Assembly: GCA_963665525.1 (NCBI GenBank)
Contig: OY762280.1
Location: 3,596,001 to 3,660,000 of the forward strand
Direction of reading: 5' to 3'
Length of the DNA stretch: 64,000 bases
Source of the DNA: UBA12077 sp963665525
GTDB taxonomy: Bacteria; Bacteroidota; Bacteroidia; Bacteroidales; UBA12077
This document shows, piece by piece, positions 45,015 to 55,111 of the stretch (position 1 is the stretch's first letter; every line of letters begins with the position of its first letter). The position numbers and the translations under genes were made by a program. Under the pieces are notes generated by a model. That model made no database searches, was not told where the DNA came from, and was given only the letters and a program-made list of their open reading frames with translations.

Positions 45015-47924
45015 TTAAAAATTATACAAATCTATTCCAAACATCATCTCTGTAAAGAAATTTCCGGTTGATGCATATCCAACTCGAACACCTGTACTTA
45101 AAGGAAAAATTGTTCTTAACAGATGATAATCGGCAGTTAGTTCAACACCAAAACTGGCATAATGATCATTAGGCCATATATATGCTGTTTGAGCCTGATT
45201 AACCATCCTGTATGTATTATAAGCATAATCGATAAATGCACTTCCTCTTATGCGTTTAAGATAAAGCACAGATTCTAAATTCCAATCCGGATAGGCAATT
45301 GGAAAAACATAATCGCTATATAGTTTAACCATTTTTTCTGTTCTCCTTTTTTCGATTCCTCTTGGAAAATCAAAATTGCTTCCAAATAAATACAACACCG
45401 GATTCTGATATTGATATCCAAAGTTAAATTTAAATCCTGTGTTGCCTTTTCCAGGTAAATAAAAGGTAGTATTTACATTATACAAATATCCATATAATTC
45501 CGAATCGAAAGGTGTATTAAACAACCTAAAATCAAAAATGGCTCCTAATTCTGGAATAATGTCCTTTTCAGCTTTTCGTTCGTATGAATATAATAATAAC
45601 TGTGATTCAACAAACTCTAAACCATGTATATAATAATCGTTTTGATAATTATAATAGTAATTGTCGAAATACTCAACAGAAACTAAAGGACGTATCCCTT
45701 TGATAAATCTTCCTGATGAAAAGTTAAAAGGAATATATACATCAAAATCATAACTATAACCTGTTGTGGTTTCTGGTACCCAGGTTACTCCATTTATTGT
45801 ACGAATAAGCTGTTCGTTACCGTAATTTGCTGTTATTTTAAAAATTGGTAATAAGCCTTTATATTTTATCGATGAAGATAAATAATGACTTCCATTCTTA
45901 TATGCATAACCCAGTACAGCTTCAACAGTACTTAGCTTATTCTGAGATAATAAAGTAATTCCCGGGTGAATATTGTTATAAACTTCAGACGGATCAGCAA
46001 AAGCATTTCCAAGATCCATTTCGTCGTAATTAACATAAAAAGGAATCCAACTATGAAAATTAAACAAATGAAAAGGTTTTCTATATGGTTTTACCGGATA
46101 GGAAATATCCTGTTCTCTATTTTCTTGTTCTTTTGTTAATTCTTGGTTTTTTAACCTTTCTGCTAATTCAAATTTATATTCATCGGAAGTACTTACTTTT
46201 TTCCACAAAGCTCTTTCTATAGGAATGTTTATTACACGAAAGCCTTTCGAAGTATACTCGTTTGTAATTAATTCTGTTTTGTTTGTATTTAAACTAAACT
46301 CTGATATGCCTAATTTAGAATCTGATAACTGATAAGTATCTCCAGTAATTTCATCGTAAGCATAAATATTATCTGTTCCACTAAGTGTTGAATGATAATA
46401 TACATATTTTTCAGATGGCAATATTCTTTGAATATCGGCACTACTGTGCTTAAAAATAAATTCCCATTTGTTTTCATTTAAGTTATATCGAGAAACATGC
46501 TTCCCTTCATTATCTAACAAAATTGCATATATAAACTGTTCATCTTTTGACCATTTTGGACGTTGAATAAAACAATCTTTTTCTGGCTGGATACTTCTTA
46601 TTACTGAAGCATTATATCCATTTAAAATTAATATTCGACTCTTATTCTTTGTGTCAACTTCAACCACTAATATTTTATCGGCATCTTTTGATAATTCAGG
46701 ACTAAAGTACCTTGACTTTTTAACCAACGTAAACTCACGATTTGTTGCTATATTTAAAAGTTTTAAAGAAGTAAACTCTCTGTTTTGCCATCGAATATCA
46801 GCCTTGTATTCTGCCCAAGCCAGAATATTATTTGAAAACGAAAAGTCGTTTGATACTAAATAACCAGGTTCATAAATTATCTTTTCCGAATCATTTTTTA
46901 TTAAAACAAATTGTGGAATGTGAGACAATCCCTTCTTAAGTGCAAGAATGTTTTCATCATCAATAAAAATTGGATTGATATAATCCTCGTAATCATCAAT
47001 TTTATACTTTTGAATAAGATTGGGCTGATTAAAACACTTGTCTTTTTGTTCTGCCTTCCACAAATTATCCAAGTAATCCATCGTTTCATCATAAAGCTCT
47101 TTTTGTGATAAACCAATATTCTTTTTTAATCCTCGATAAAAAGCAAAAGGTGTTGGTAATAAAGTATATGAATTCTTTGCAACATGATTTTCAATTTTAC
47201 TCCAAATATCTGCTCCATATTTATATCTGGCATAAGATGTTAACTGATATCCAAACTCATAATAACTGGGAATATACCTATTATAAGATCCAAATAAACT
47301 TTGATCAAATGAATAGCTTTCACCATTACTTAATAAATTTGTTTTTATCCCACGATGAAAATAAGGCAATCGGCCACGGCCCATTTTTAATAGTGATGTT
47401 TCAGTACATACAGCATCACCTTCCAAATACCACATGGGTAATTGACCGGCTATTAATCCAGTTGCCTGCTCTCCAAATACAATCGAGAGTATTTTTGTAA
47501 TTCCCTGGTTTAACTTATCGATTTGCACCACATGCCTTAACTCGTGTATACATAAATGATCTAACCATTCATCTGCAAATAAATCTTGTGGCGGAGTAAC
47601 CGAAAGATCCATGCGTTTGGGTGCCCAAGCAACATAACCATTCGATGTGATAGATTGATTATGAACGACAACAGAAATTTTCTTCGGCTTATGATTCAAA
47701 GATTGTCCTGCTAATTGATAATTATATTCAAGAATATTAGCAATCTCTTGTGCTTTATCTTCAAATTCTCTTTGAAATATGATTTGAAAATGATCCGTTT
47801 TTATTTGATCCCATTTTACTGTTGCAGGATCTTGTCCGGTTGAGTAGTATTGTGCATTTAAATTTTGATGAAATAATAATCCAAAAAACGAAAAGAGAAA
47901 AACTAATTTCTTGAGATCAATCAT
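45015..47924 (-). CDS. Large outer-membrane-type protein: HExxH peptidase domain, propeller-like middle, barrel-like C-terminus
   Basis: 969 residues with a signal peptide (1 to about 24, ending NLNAQ). Residues about 40-290 look like a gluzincin-type peptidase (peptidase MA-like): HELRHVVQ gives His127, Glu128 and His131, and YLEGDAVCTET offers Glu168 as third ligand. The middle (about 300-590) has repeated strand-turn units (for example DKILVVEVDTKNKSRIL, YVYYHSTLSGTDNIYAYD) resembling a TolB/WD-type propeller. The last 330 residues are aromatic and strand-rich and end in phenylalanine (LYNF), like an outer-membrane barrel. Such proteins are annotated as TolB-like or hypothetical in Bacteroidota. 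It lies five bases from the secreted nuclease gene, probably in one operon. Peptidase activity is inferred. Confidence 0.72.
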   Translation of the reverse strand: MIDLKKLVFLFSFFGLLFHQNLNAQYYSTGQDPATVKWDQIKTDHFQIIFQREFEDKAQEIANILEYNYQLAGQSLNHKPKKISVVVHNQSITSNGYVAWAPKRMDLSVTPPQDLFADEWLDHLCIHELRHVVQIDKLNQGITKILSIVFGEQATGLIAGQLPMWYLEGDAVCTETSLLKMGRGRLPYFHRGIKTNLLSNGESYSFDQSLFGSYNRYIPSYYEFGYQLTSYARYKYGADIWSKIENHVAKNSYTLLPTPFAFYRGLKKNIGLSQKELYDETMDYLDNLWKAEQKDKCFNQPNLIQKYKIDDYEDYINPIFIDDENILALKKGLSHIPQFVLIKNDSEKIIYEPGYLVSNDFSFSNNILAWAEYKADIRWQNREFTSLKLLNIATNREFTLVKKSRYFSPELSKDADKILVVEVDTKNKSRILILNGYNASVIRSIQPEKDCFIQRPKWSKDEQFIYAILLDNEGKHVSRYNLNENKWEFIFKHSSADIQRILPSEKYVYYHSTLSGTDNIYAYDEITGDTYQLSDSKLGISEFSLNTNKTELITNEYTSKGFRVINIPIERALWKKVSTSDEYKFELAERLKNQELTKEQENREQDISYPVKPYRKPFHLFNFHSWIPFYVNYDEMDLGNAFADPSEVYNNIHPGITLLSQNKLSTVEAVLGYAYKNGSHYLSSSIKYKGLLPIFKITANYGNEQLIRTINGVTWVPETTTGYSYDFDVYIPFNFSSGRFIKGIRPLVSVEYFDNYYYNYQNDYYIHGLEFVESQLLLYSYERKAEKDIIPELGAIFDFRLFNTPFDSELYGYLYNVNTTFYLPGKGNTGFKFNFGYQYQNPVLYLFGSNFDFPRGIEKRRTEKMVKLYSDYVFPIAYPDWNLESVLYLKRIRGSAFIDYAYNTYRMVNQAQTAYIWPNDHYASFGVELTADYHLLRTIFPLSTGVRVGYASTGNFFTEMMFGIDLYNF

Positions 47925-47928
47925 AAAC

Positions 47929-49236
47929 TTATTTTTTTATTACAAATTTGGATGAATGCACTACTCCCTGGTTATTATATATGTTTAGTAGATACATTCC
48001 GTTTGAAAATTTTGAAACCGGAATGTTCATTTCCTGCTGTATATTCACAGAAATCTTTTCTTTAAATTTAGTTACTCCAGTAATAGAAATAATTTCCACA
48101 TCAAGCTCTTCTAAAGTGGTTCCTTTAATTACTACATTTAAATTCTCAGATGCCGGATTATTATAAATTACATCAACTGCTTCTTTTATGTTATCAAAAA
48201 AACCTAATGGTTCTCCACGATTTTGGTCCACTTTCAATTCAAGATAAACAGGCAAATGGTCTGACATATTATATAGAGCCTGAGCAACATTTGTAGGTAC
48301 CGAAGTATTTGTTGAAGTATTTAAAGAACCATTATAATTACTTCCATCTTGCCCAATGGTTTTATATGAATCTGTTATATATTCAAAATGATCAATTCCG
48401 CTCATCACATAATTGGATGCCAAAATAAAATCGAACCTATCATCCATCCCTCCTCCTGAATAACATTCTCCCGATTCATGTGTTGACTGTGTATGATAGT
48501 ACCGGTAATCATAATTTCTCGACCACTCGCCAATTTGATCAGCAGGATCATAGAATGTATATAAACTATTATCAGGATTAATTAAATTTTGAAAAGCACT
48601 CTCTGTAGGCGAGTAAACATTAAAGTCTCCAAGAATTAAAAAATTTCCGGCTTCTCCAATCGACTCAAAATAATCCATGATATAATTTGTTTCATAATCG
48701 CGCTGAGTCTGATTTTCAGGATAACTACCTGCTTTTAAATGTGCAACCAAACAATAAATGAAAGCTGTATCCTCAGTCATTGCAAGATCTTCTGCATTAT
48801 AATACAACTTATAAACATTGAATATTTTATCTACTCCTCCATAAGTAAATTGTTTTGGAATACTCTCTTTTAACCTTAATTTATTCGAGTTGTAAAATAT
48901 GGTGTTTGCAAGATAGACTTTGGGAAAATCAGCTTTACGATAATATGAAACTCCATCAACATTTAATGCGTTGTCAAGCAAATAAGATGCATCATCAATA
49001 ATAGGATATTCACTATCACCATCCAACTCATTAACCGAAAAAATATCGGGTTTAATATGCTGAATAATGGTCTTTAAATATCCATTTTTCTTATCTACAT
49101 TATTGTTAGTTGTAGTACAAAAATCAGTCTGTTTGCCATAATACAATAAATTATATTGCATCACTTTTATGGTATCTTGAGAGAAAAGAAGATTAACGAT
49201 AAAAAGTGCAAAAAAGGTCAACTTATATTTCATCAA
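47929..49236 (-). CDS. Secreted endonuclease/exonuclease/phosphatase-family protein with type IX sorting domain
   Basis: 435 residues. Signal peptide (1 to about 20, FALFIVNLLFSQ), then an EEP-fold domain (about 22-335): VMQYNLLYYG, DIFSVNELDGD with the metal-binding Glu, LILGDFNVYSPTE, and the C-terminal MSDHLPVYLEL with the catalytic Asp-His. The last 75 residues or so (about 360-435, NPASENLNVVIKG to the terminal SKFVIKK) form a type IX secretion C-terminal domain of the Por-secretion tail type. The protein should be exported and anchored or released by T9SS. It may degrade DNA or hydrolyse phosphodiesters outside the cell. It lies between the yciH-like gene (two bases upstream) and the peptidase/barrel gene. 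Confidence 0.9.
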   Translation of the reverse strand: MMKYKLTFFALFIVNLLFSQDTIKVMQYNLLYYGKQTDFCTTTNNNVDKKNGYLKTIIQHIKPDIFSVNELDGDSEYPIIDDASYLLDNALNVDGVSYYRKADFPKVYLANTIFYNSNKLRLKESIPKQFTYGGVDKIFNVYKLYYNAEDLAMTEDTAFIYCLVAHLKAGSYPENQTQRDYETNYIMDYFESIGEAGNFLILGDFNVYSPTESAFQNLINPDNSLYTFYDPADQIGEWSRNYDYRYYHTQSTHESGECYSGGGMDDRFDFILASNYVMSGIDHFEYITDSYKTIGQDGSNYNGSLNTSTNTSVPTNVAQALYNMSDHLPVYLELKVDQNRGEPLGFFDNIKEAVDVIYNNPASENLNVVIKGTTLEELDVEIISITGVTKFKEKISVNIQQEMNIPVSKFSNGMYLLNIYNNQGVVHSSKFVIKK

Positions 49237-49238
49237 TT

Positions 49239-49583
49239 CTACAGTTTTTTTGCTTGATATCCTTCAGCATTTAATATCTGAACTATTTTATCTCTGAAAT
49301 CACCCTGAATTAAGATTTCTCCATCTTTAACAGAACCACCAACAGCACATTTTGTTTTCAATAATTTACCTAAATCTTTTAAGTCATCTTCTGTTCCTAC
49401 AAAACCATTCACTAAAGTTGCTTGCTTACCTTTCTTTTTAGCTTTCGTATCAAGGTAAACTTTTAATTTTTGTTTTGATGGTTCTAGCGTTTCTTTTTCC
49501 TCTTCTTCGTCGTAATTGTATTCATAATCCGGATTAGTGGAGTATACAATGTCAACCCTGTTCTTTCTGCTCTTTTTCGACAT
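49239..49583 (-). CDS. SUI1/eIF1-like translation initiation factor (YciH family)
   Basis: 114 residues. The N-terminal 45 or so are acidic (YNYDEEEEKETLEPS); the remainder is the SUI1 fold: LKVYLDTKAKKKGKQATLVNGF, DDLKDLGKLLKTKCAVGGSVKDGEILIQGDFRDKIVQIL. The KxxxGxGGSVKxGxIxxQGD pattern is diagnostic. Bacterial homologues such as YciH influence start-site fidelity. The gene is two bases upstream of the secreted nuclease, so cotranscription is likely, although their functions seem unrelated. Confidence 0.93.
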   Translation of the reverse strand: MSKKSRKNRVDIVYSTNPDYEYNYDEEEEKETLEPSKQKLKVYLDTKAKKKGKQATLVNGFVGTEDDLKDLGKLLKTKCAVGGSVKDGEILIQGDFRDKIVQILNAEGYQAKKL

Positions 49584-49727
49584 AACAATATGATTATGAT
49601 GATAAATAAAATTTTTAGAATTTGGCTAATTTACGTATTTTCGAAGCAATATGTTTGTTATACATATTTTTTTTAGGTTTGACACAATAAAATAGGTGCT
49701 AAAACCATTAATTATCAGAATTTGAAT

Positions 49728-49735
49728 TAGATTTG
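49728..49735 (+). promoter_or_regulatory. -7 box (TAGATTTG) of the GT117 gene
   Basis: TAGATTTG matches TAnnTTTG exactly, 26 bases before the ATG at 49762. A second match, TAGGTTTG, lies at 49674-49681 with a TTG 16 bases upstream. Which is used cannot be decided from sequence. Confidence 0.55.
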
Positions 49736-49761
49736 GCATTTAAATAAAATCAGTAATCTCG

Positions 49762-52700
49762 ATGGAAAAATTTAAAATTGTAAATCGCATAACGGGCTGG
49801 ATTGTATTTTTAATTGCAGCTACAACTTATTTATTAACCATTGAGCCAACAACCAGTTTTTGGGATTGTGGCGAATTTATAGCAACCGCTTTTAAATTAG
49901 AAGTAGGGCATCCTCCTGGAGCTCCTTTATTTATGATTATAGCCAGAGTTTTTACCTTGTTTGGTGGAGCACCTGAAAATGCAGCTATGATGGTTAATGC
50001 CATGTCGGGTTTGGCAAGTGCATTTACTATTTTATTTCTTTTTTGGTCGATTACGCATATGGCTAAAAAAATGTTCCCTAGAGAAACTGAACTAACCACC
50101 GGACAGCTTATTGCAATTGTTGGAAGTGGTGTCGTTGGAGCTTTAGCTTACACCTTTTCAGATACCTTTTGGTTTTCGGCTGTTGAAGGTGAGGTTTATG
50201 CTTTATCTTCTTTATTTACTGCTGTAGTTTTTTGGGCTATCCTGAAATGGGAAAATATTGCCAATGAAAAATATGCCAATCGTTGGATTATCTTAATCGC
50301 CTATTTAATGGGATTATCCATTGGAGTTCACTTACTTAACTTACTAGCCATTCCGGCTATTGTATTAGTTTATTATTTCAAAAAATATGAAGTTTCTCGT
50401 AATGGAGTAATTAAGGCCTTATTGGTTTCTGTAGCAATACTTGGAACGATTATGTATATCATTATTCCAGGAGTAGTAAAAGTTGCTACCGGATTCGAGC
50501 TTATGTTTGTTAATGGCTTTGGTCTTCCGTTTAATAGCGGGGTTTTCTTTTATATCTTGTTAGTAATAGGAATAACTGTTGGAGCTATTTATTATACTCA
50601 CAAGAAAAAGAAGGTTGTTTTAAATACAATTATGGTAGCTTTTGCTGTTATAATGATTGGGTATTCAAGTTTTACCATGATTGTTATTCGTTCTTTAGCA
50701 AATCCTCCAATGGATGAAAATAATCCTGAAACCGTTTTTGATCTTTTATATTACCTGAATCGTGAACAATATGGTGCAAGACCACTGTTTAAAGGACAAT
50801 ATTACAATGCTCCTGTAGTTGACAGCGAAGATCCATATACATATCGACAAAAAGATGGTAAATATGTAAAAACATATTCTTTAAACTCAATTTACAAATA
50901 CGACGAACGTTTTACGACTATCTTCCCAAGAATGTATAGTCAAACAAACCCTGATCATGAAGGTGAATATAAAAAATGGGCAGATATAAAAGGTAAAAAA
51001 ATTACCATCACTGGATATAATGGAGAACCCGAAATAAGATATGTACCTACTTTTGGTGAAAATCTAAAATTCTTCTTTAGATATCAACTAGGACATATGT
51101 ACTGGCGTTATTTCATGTGGAATTTCTCGGGGCGCCAGAATGATACTCAAAGTCATGGTGAATTAATGAATGGTAACTGGATCACAGGAATCAATTTCAT
51201 TGATAATGGTTTAATAGGACCACAAGAAGATTTACCAGATAGCATGAAGAACAGCAAGTCTAGAAATACCTATTATATGCTTCCTTTGTTTTTAGGACTC
51301 ATAGGATTTTTCTTCCACTTACGTCGTCATCTAAATGATTTTTCTGTTGTATTACTCCTTTTTGTACTAACAGGAATCGCTATTGTTGTTTACCTTAACC
51401 AATATCCTCTTCAACCACGAGAACGCGATTATGCCTATGCAGGCTCTTTCTATGCATTCTCAATATGGATTGGATTAGGTGTACTTGCTATTTATAATTT
51501 CTTCCATAAAAAATTAAATGCAGTATTAAGTGCCGGCTTAGCAACAACACTATGTGTATTAGCTGTTCCAACCATTATGGCTTCCGAAAACTGGGACGAT
51601 CATGATCGATCTGACAGATATATTGCTCGTGATTTTGCAGCAAACTACCTAAATTCCTGTGCTCCGAATGCCATCTTATTTACGCATGGTGATAACGATA
51701 CATTCCCTCTTTGGTATGCTCAAGAAGTAGAAGGAATTAGAACTGATGTTCGTATTGTGAATTTATCCTTGCTAAATACCCATTGGTATATCGATCAAAT
51801 GAAACGTAAAGCCTATGATTCAGAACCTGTTCCTTTTGGAATGACTCATGACCAATACTTAAATGGAGTTCGCGATGTGGTGTATATCAATGATCGATTA
51901 AATGACTATGTGCCGCTTAAACAAGCTATCGATTTTGTAGCTTCTGACGATCAACGTACTAAATTACAAGTAGGGCAAAACGATTTTATTGATTATTTGC
52001 CTACCGATAAATTCATTCTGTCAGTTGATAGTGCTGAAGTAATTGCCAATGGTACTGTTAAACCTGAAGATGCCGATAAAATAGTTTCTGAAATCAAATT
52101 TAAATTAGGCAAACGTAGAATCATGAAAAATGAATTAATGATTCTCGATTTACTTGCAAATAATAATTGGGAGCGTCCTGTTTACTTTGTGTCGACTGCT
52201 GGTGATGGTAATATTGGATTAAACGATTATCTTCAATTGGAAGGATTTGCATATCGTTTAGTACCTATTAAAACACCTTCTAAAGGTTATCTTGAAACAG
52301 GAAGAATAGATTCAGAGATCATGTATAAAAAACTGATGGAAGATTTCGCCTGGGGTAATATGAATGATCCTAAAGTTTGGATTGATCATACCATAGACAG
52401 AACTACTTCAGTGATAAAAATCAGGAATAATTTTAATCGTTTAGCTCAACAGTTAATCTTAGAAAATAAAAAGGATTCAGCTGAAAAAGTTCTCGATAAA
52501 GTAATGGAAATAATGCCATCGCATAATTTCAAGTACGACTTATTTATGCTCGATATTATTGAAACATATTATACCCTAGGAGCCAAGGAAAAAGCAAATG
52601 CCATTGTTGCAGAATTTGCTGAAACATCTATGGAAGAGCTAAATTATTACTTTGCTTTACCTCCTAAATTTTTATCAAGTTTAGATTATGAATTAAGACT

Positions 52701-52821
52701 ATCTATTCACTATTTACAAAGACTAAACGAATACGCACGACGATTTGGCAATGCTGAATTAGCCTCAAAAATTGAAAGTGCATTAACCAATGCTTTTAGC
52801 CTTTACGAACGAAATCAATAA
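49762..52821 (+). CDS. DUF2723 / GT117-family membrane protein (protein O-mannosyltransferase-like)
   Basis: 1019 residues. The N-terminal 570 or so contain 11-13 transmembrane helices of GT-C type, with FWDCGEFIATAFKLEVGHPPGAP (positions 33-55, here cited in part: acidic Asp35 and Glu38) matching the DUF2723 hallmark, where the acidic pair is the likely catalytic site of GT-C enzymes. The middle (about 590-860) is a periplasmic domain (LFTHGDNDTFPLWYAQEVEG, NNWERPVYFVST), and the end (about 900-1010) looks TPR-like. The family is classified as glycosyltransferase family 117 and named protein O-mannosyltransferase-like; a role in Bacteroidota O-glycosylation is suspected. It is monocistronic with a good terminator. 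Family assignment is strong; the donor and acceptor are unknown. Confidence 0.87.
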   Translation: MEKFKIVNRITGWIVFLIAATTYLLTIEPTTSFWDCGEFIATAFKLEVGHPPGAPLFMIIARVFTLFGGAPENAAMMVNAMSGLASAFTILFLFWSITHMAKKMFPRETELTTGQLIAIVGSGVVGALAYTFSDTFWFSAVEGEVYALSSLFTAVVFWAILKWENIANEKYANRWIILIAYLMGLSIGVHLLNLLAIPAIVLVYYFKKYEVSRNGVIKALLVSVAILGTIMYIIIPGVVKVATGFELMFVNGFGLPFNSGVFFYILLVIGITVGAIYYTHKKKKVVLNTIMVAFAVIMIGYSSFTMIVIRSLANPPMDENNPETVFDLLYYLNREQYGARPLFKGQYYNAPVVDSEDPYTYRQKDGKYVKTYSLNSIYKYDERFTTIFPRMYSQTNPDHEGEYKKWADIKGKKITITGYNGEPEIRYVPTFGENLKFFFRYQLGHMYWRYFMWNFSGRQNDTQSHGELMNGNWITGINFIDNGLIGPQEDLPDSMKNSKSRNTYYMLPLFLGLIGFFFHLRRHLNDFSVVLLLFVLTGIAIVVYLNQYPLQPRERDYAYAGSFYAFSIWIGLGVLAIYNFFHKKLNAVLSAGLATTLCVLAVPTIMASENWDDHDRSDRYIARDFAANYLNSCAPNAILFTHGDNDTFPLWYAQEVEGIRTDVRIVNLSLLNTHWYIDQMKRKAYDSEPVPFGMTHDQYLNGVRDVVYINDRLNDYVPLKQAIDFVASDDQRTKLQVGQNDFIDYLPTDKFILSVDSAEVIANGTVKPEDADKIVSEIKFKLGKRRIMKNELMILDLLANNNWERPVYFVSTAGDGNIGLNDYLQLEGFAYRLVPIKTPSKGYLETGRIDSEIMYKKLMEDFAWGNMNDPKVWIDHTIDRTTSVIKIRNNFNRLAQQLILENKKDSAEKVLDKVMEIMPSHNFKYDLFMLDIIETYYTLGAKEKANAIVAEFAETSMEELNYYFALPPKFLSSLDYELRLSIHYLQRLNEYARRFGNAELASKIESALTNAFSLYERNQ

Positions 52822-52842
52822 AATTAACTTAATATTAGTAGT

Positions 52843-52880
52843 AAACACTGCCAAGGTTTAAAACTCTGGCAGTGTTTTTT
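52843..52880 (+). terminator. Terminator of the GT117 gene
   Basis: AAACACTGCCA pairs with TGGCAGTGTTT across a 13-base loop, followed by more T, 21 bases after the stop. Confidence 0.87.
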
Positions 52881-53008
52881 ATCGTTAAAACTTTAGAAAA
52901 GTTGAAAGATATTGACTTTACCCAGGGAATATTATAACTTATTCTCGATAAGCTGTAAAACATAATCATTATTTCATCTGTTTCTCTTTTATATTAATTA
53001 AAAACACA

Positions 53009-53016
53009 TACCTTTG
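53009..53016 (+). promoter_or_regulatory. -7 box (TACCTTTG) of typA
   Basis: TACCTTTG is a full TAnnTTTG match, 23 bases before the typA start codon. No clear TTG at -33. Confidence 0.6.
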
Positions 53017-53039
53017 CACGCTTAAATTTTATAGGGTAA

Positions 53040-54833
53040 ATGCAAAAAATCAAGAACATTGCAATTATAGCGCACGTTGACCATGGTAAGACAACCTTGG
53101 TTGATAAGATGCTATTAATGGGTAAACTTTTTCGTGAGAATGAAAATCCGGGAGATCTAATCCTGGATAATAATGATCTGGAAAGAGAAAGAGGGATAAC
53201 CATTTTATCAAAAAACGTTTCGGTAAACTATAAAGATTATAAAATTAATATAATCGATACTCCTGGTCACGCCGATTTTGGTGGTGAAGTAGAGCGAGTA
53301 TTAAATATGGCCGATGGCGTTTTACTCCTGGTTGATGCCTTTGAAGGCACTATGCCACAAACACGCTTTGTGCTTCAAAAAGCACTTTCATTAGGTCTAA
53401 AACCTATTGTGGTTATTAATAAAGTTGATAAGCCCAATTGTCGACCTGAAGAAGTTCAGGAACAAGTTTTTGATTTAATGTTTAATTTAGATGCAAACGA
53501 AGATCAATTAGATTTTCCAACCATTTATGGTTCGGCAAAACAAGGCTGGATGTCGGACGATTGGCAAACACCAACCAACAACATTACTGCCTTAATGGAT
53601 TGTATCATCGAAAACATCCCAGATTCAAAGTCGTACGAAGGAACACCTCAAATGTTAATTACTTCTTTGGATTATTCTCCGTATGTTGGTCGAATTGCTA
53701 TTGGTAAGCTTTTACGAGGAAACTTAAAACAGGGAATGAATGTTTCGTTGGTTACCAGAGATGGTATTAAAAGAACAAAAATCAAAGAATTACTTACTTA
53801 CGAAGGTTTAGGTAAGAAAAAAATCGACGAAGTACAATCAGGAGATATTTGTGCTTTAGTTGGTATTGAAGGATTCTCAATTGGTGATACTATTGCAGAT
53901 TTTGAAAATCCGGAAGGATTGGATCCAATTGCCATCGACGAACCAACCATGAGTATGCTATTTACCATTAACAACTCACCATTTTTTGGTAAAGAAGGTA
54001 AGTATGTTACATCGCGTCACATTAAAGAACGTTTAGAACGTGAGTTAGAAAAGAATCTTGCTTTGCGTGTTGAAGCAACAGACTCTGCCGATGCTCATAC
54101 CGTTTATGGACGAGGAGTTTTGCACTTGTCGGTATTAATTGAAACCATGCGTCGGGAAGGATATGAATTACAGGTTGGACAACCCCGTGTAATCATCAAA
54201 GAAATAGATGGTGAAAAGTGCGAACCTATTGAATTCCTAACTGTTGATTTACCAGAAGATTTCTCAGGCAGAGCCATTGAAATTATTCAGCAACGTAAAG
54301 GTGAAATGATGAATATGGAACGTAAAAACGATCGTGTTTTACTTGAATTCCATATCCCTTCGAGAGGAATTATCGGTTTAAAAAATATATTAATGACAGC
54401 AACTGCTGGTGAGGCAGTTATTGCTCACCGTTTTAAAGATTTTGAACCTTATAAAGGCGATTTTGAAAAACGCCAGGTAGGGTCACTAATTGCAATAGAA
54501 ACAGGAACAGCCATTGCTTATGCTTTGGATAAGTTACAAGATAGAGGTAAGTTTTTTGTTGAGCCTCAGGAAGAAATTTATGAAGGACAAGTTGTTGGTG
54601 AAAACACCAAAGAAGGCGATATCGGTTTAAATGTTACAAAAACTAAAAAGCTTTCTAATGTTCGAGCATCAGGTACTGATGATAAAGTAAAACTTCCGCC
54701 TCCTGTTAAATTTTCTTTGGAAGAAGCTTTAGAATATATTCAGGCAGATGAATATGTTGAGGTTACTCCAAAATCAATCCGTTTACGTAAAATCTATTTA
54801 AAAGAACACGAACGTAAACGTATGCAGAAGTAA
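53040..54833 (+). CDS. typA: Translational GTPase TypA/BipA
   Basis: 597 residues, the usual family length. G motifs: AHVDHGKT (11-18), RERGITI (switch I region), DTPGHADF and NKVDKP. The EF-G-like domains II, III and V follow, and the C-terminal domain (about 480-597) is the BipA-specific one, with GTAIAYALDKLQDRGKFFVEP, YEGQVVGENTKEGD and the closing EVTPKSIRLRKIYL. TypA binds ribosomes under stress and assists 50S assembly. It sits alone between its promoter box and a terminator. Identity is secure. Confidence 0.98.
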   Translation: MQKIKNIAIIAHVDHGKTTLVDKMLLMGKLFRENENPGDLILDNNDLERERGITILSKNVSVNYKDYKINIIDTPGHADFGGEVERVLNMADGVLLLVDAFEGTMPQTRFVLQKALSLGLKPIVVINKVDKPNCRPEEVQEQVFDLMFNLDANEDQLDFPTIYGSAKQGWMSDDWQTPTNNITALMDCIIENIPDSKSYEGTPQMLITSLDYSPYVGRIAIGKLLRGNLKQGMNVSLVTRDGIKRTKIKELLTYEGLGKKKIDEVQSGDICALVGIEGFSIGDTIADFENPEGLDPIAIDEPTMSMLFTINNSPFFGKEGKYVTSRHIKERLERELEKNLALRVEATDSADAHTVYGRGVLHLSVLIETMRREGYELQVGQPRVIIKEIDGEKCEPIEFLTVDLPEDFSGRAIEIIQQRKGEMMNMERKNDRVLLEFHIPSRGIIGLKNILMTATAGEAVIAHRFKDFEPYKGDFEKRQVGSLIAIETGTAIAYALDKLQDRGKFFVEPQEEIYEGQVVGENTKEGDIGLNVTKTKKLSNVRASGTDDKVKLPPPVKFSLEEALEYIQADEYVEVTPKSIRLRKIYLKEHERKRMQK

Positions 54834-54878
54834 ATATAAAATCCTTTTTATATTTTATTGATTAATTTTTATAACGCT

Positions 54879-54914
54879 AAACCAGCCGGAATAAATATTC
54901 CGGCTGGTTTTTTT
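54879..54914 (+). terminator. Terminator of typA
   Basis: AAACCAGCCGGAAT and ATTCCGGCTGGTTT form a 14-bp perfect stem with a four-base loop and a T run, 45 bases after the stop. Confidence 0.92.
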
Positions 54915-55111
54915 ATACTATTTAACTTGCTATTAATCCACCTAATATTTTTGCTAATTTATAGACTGTTTTTTACGAATGTTCTAGTTTAATCATTCAT
55001 GTACAAATTTATTCTGTTTGTCAAAAAAAGTGAGCCTTTTATTATTCTCGGCGTAAAAAAAGATAAACCAACTATCTTATAACAAGTACTAATTTTTAAA
55101 ATGCAATAATT

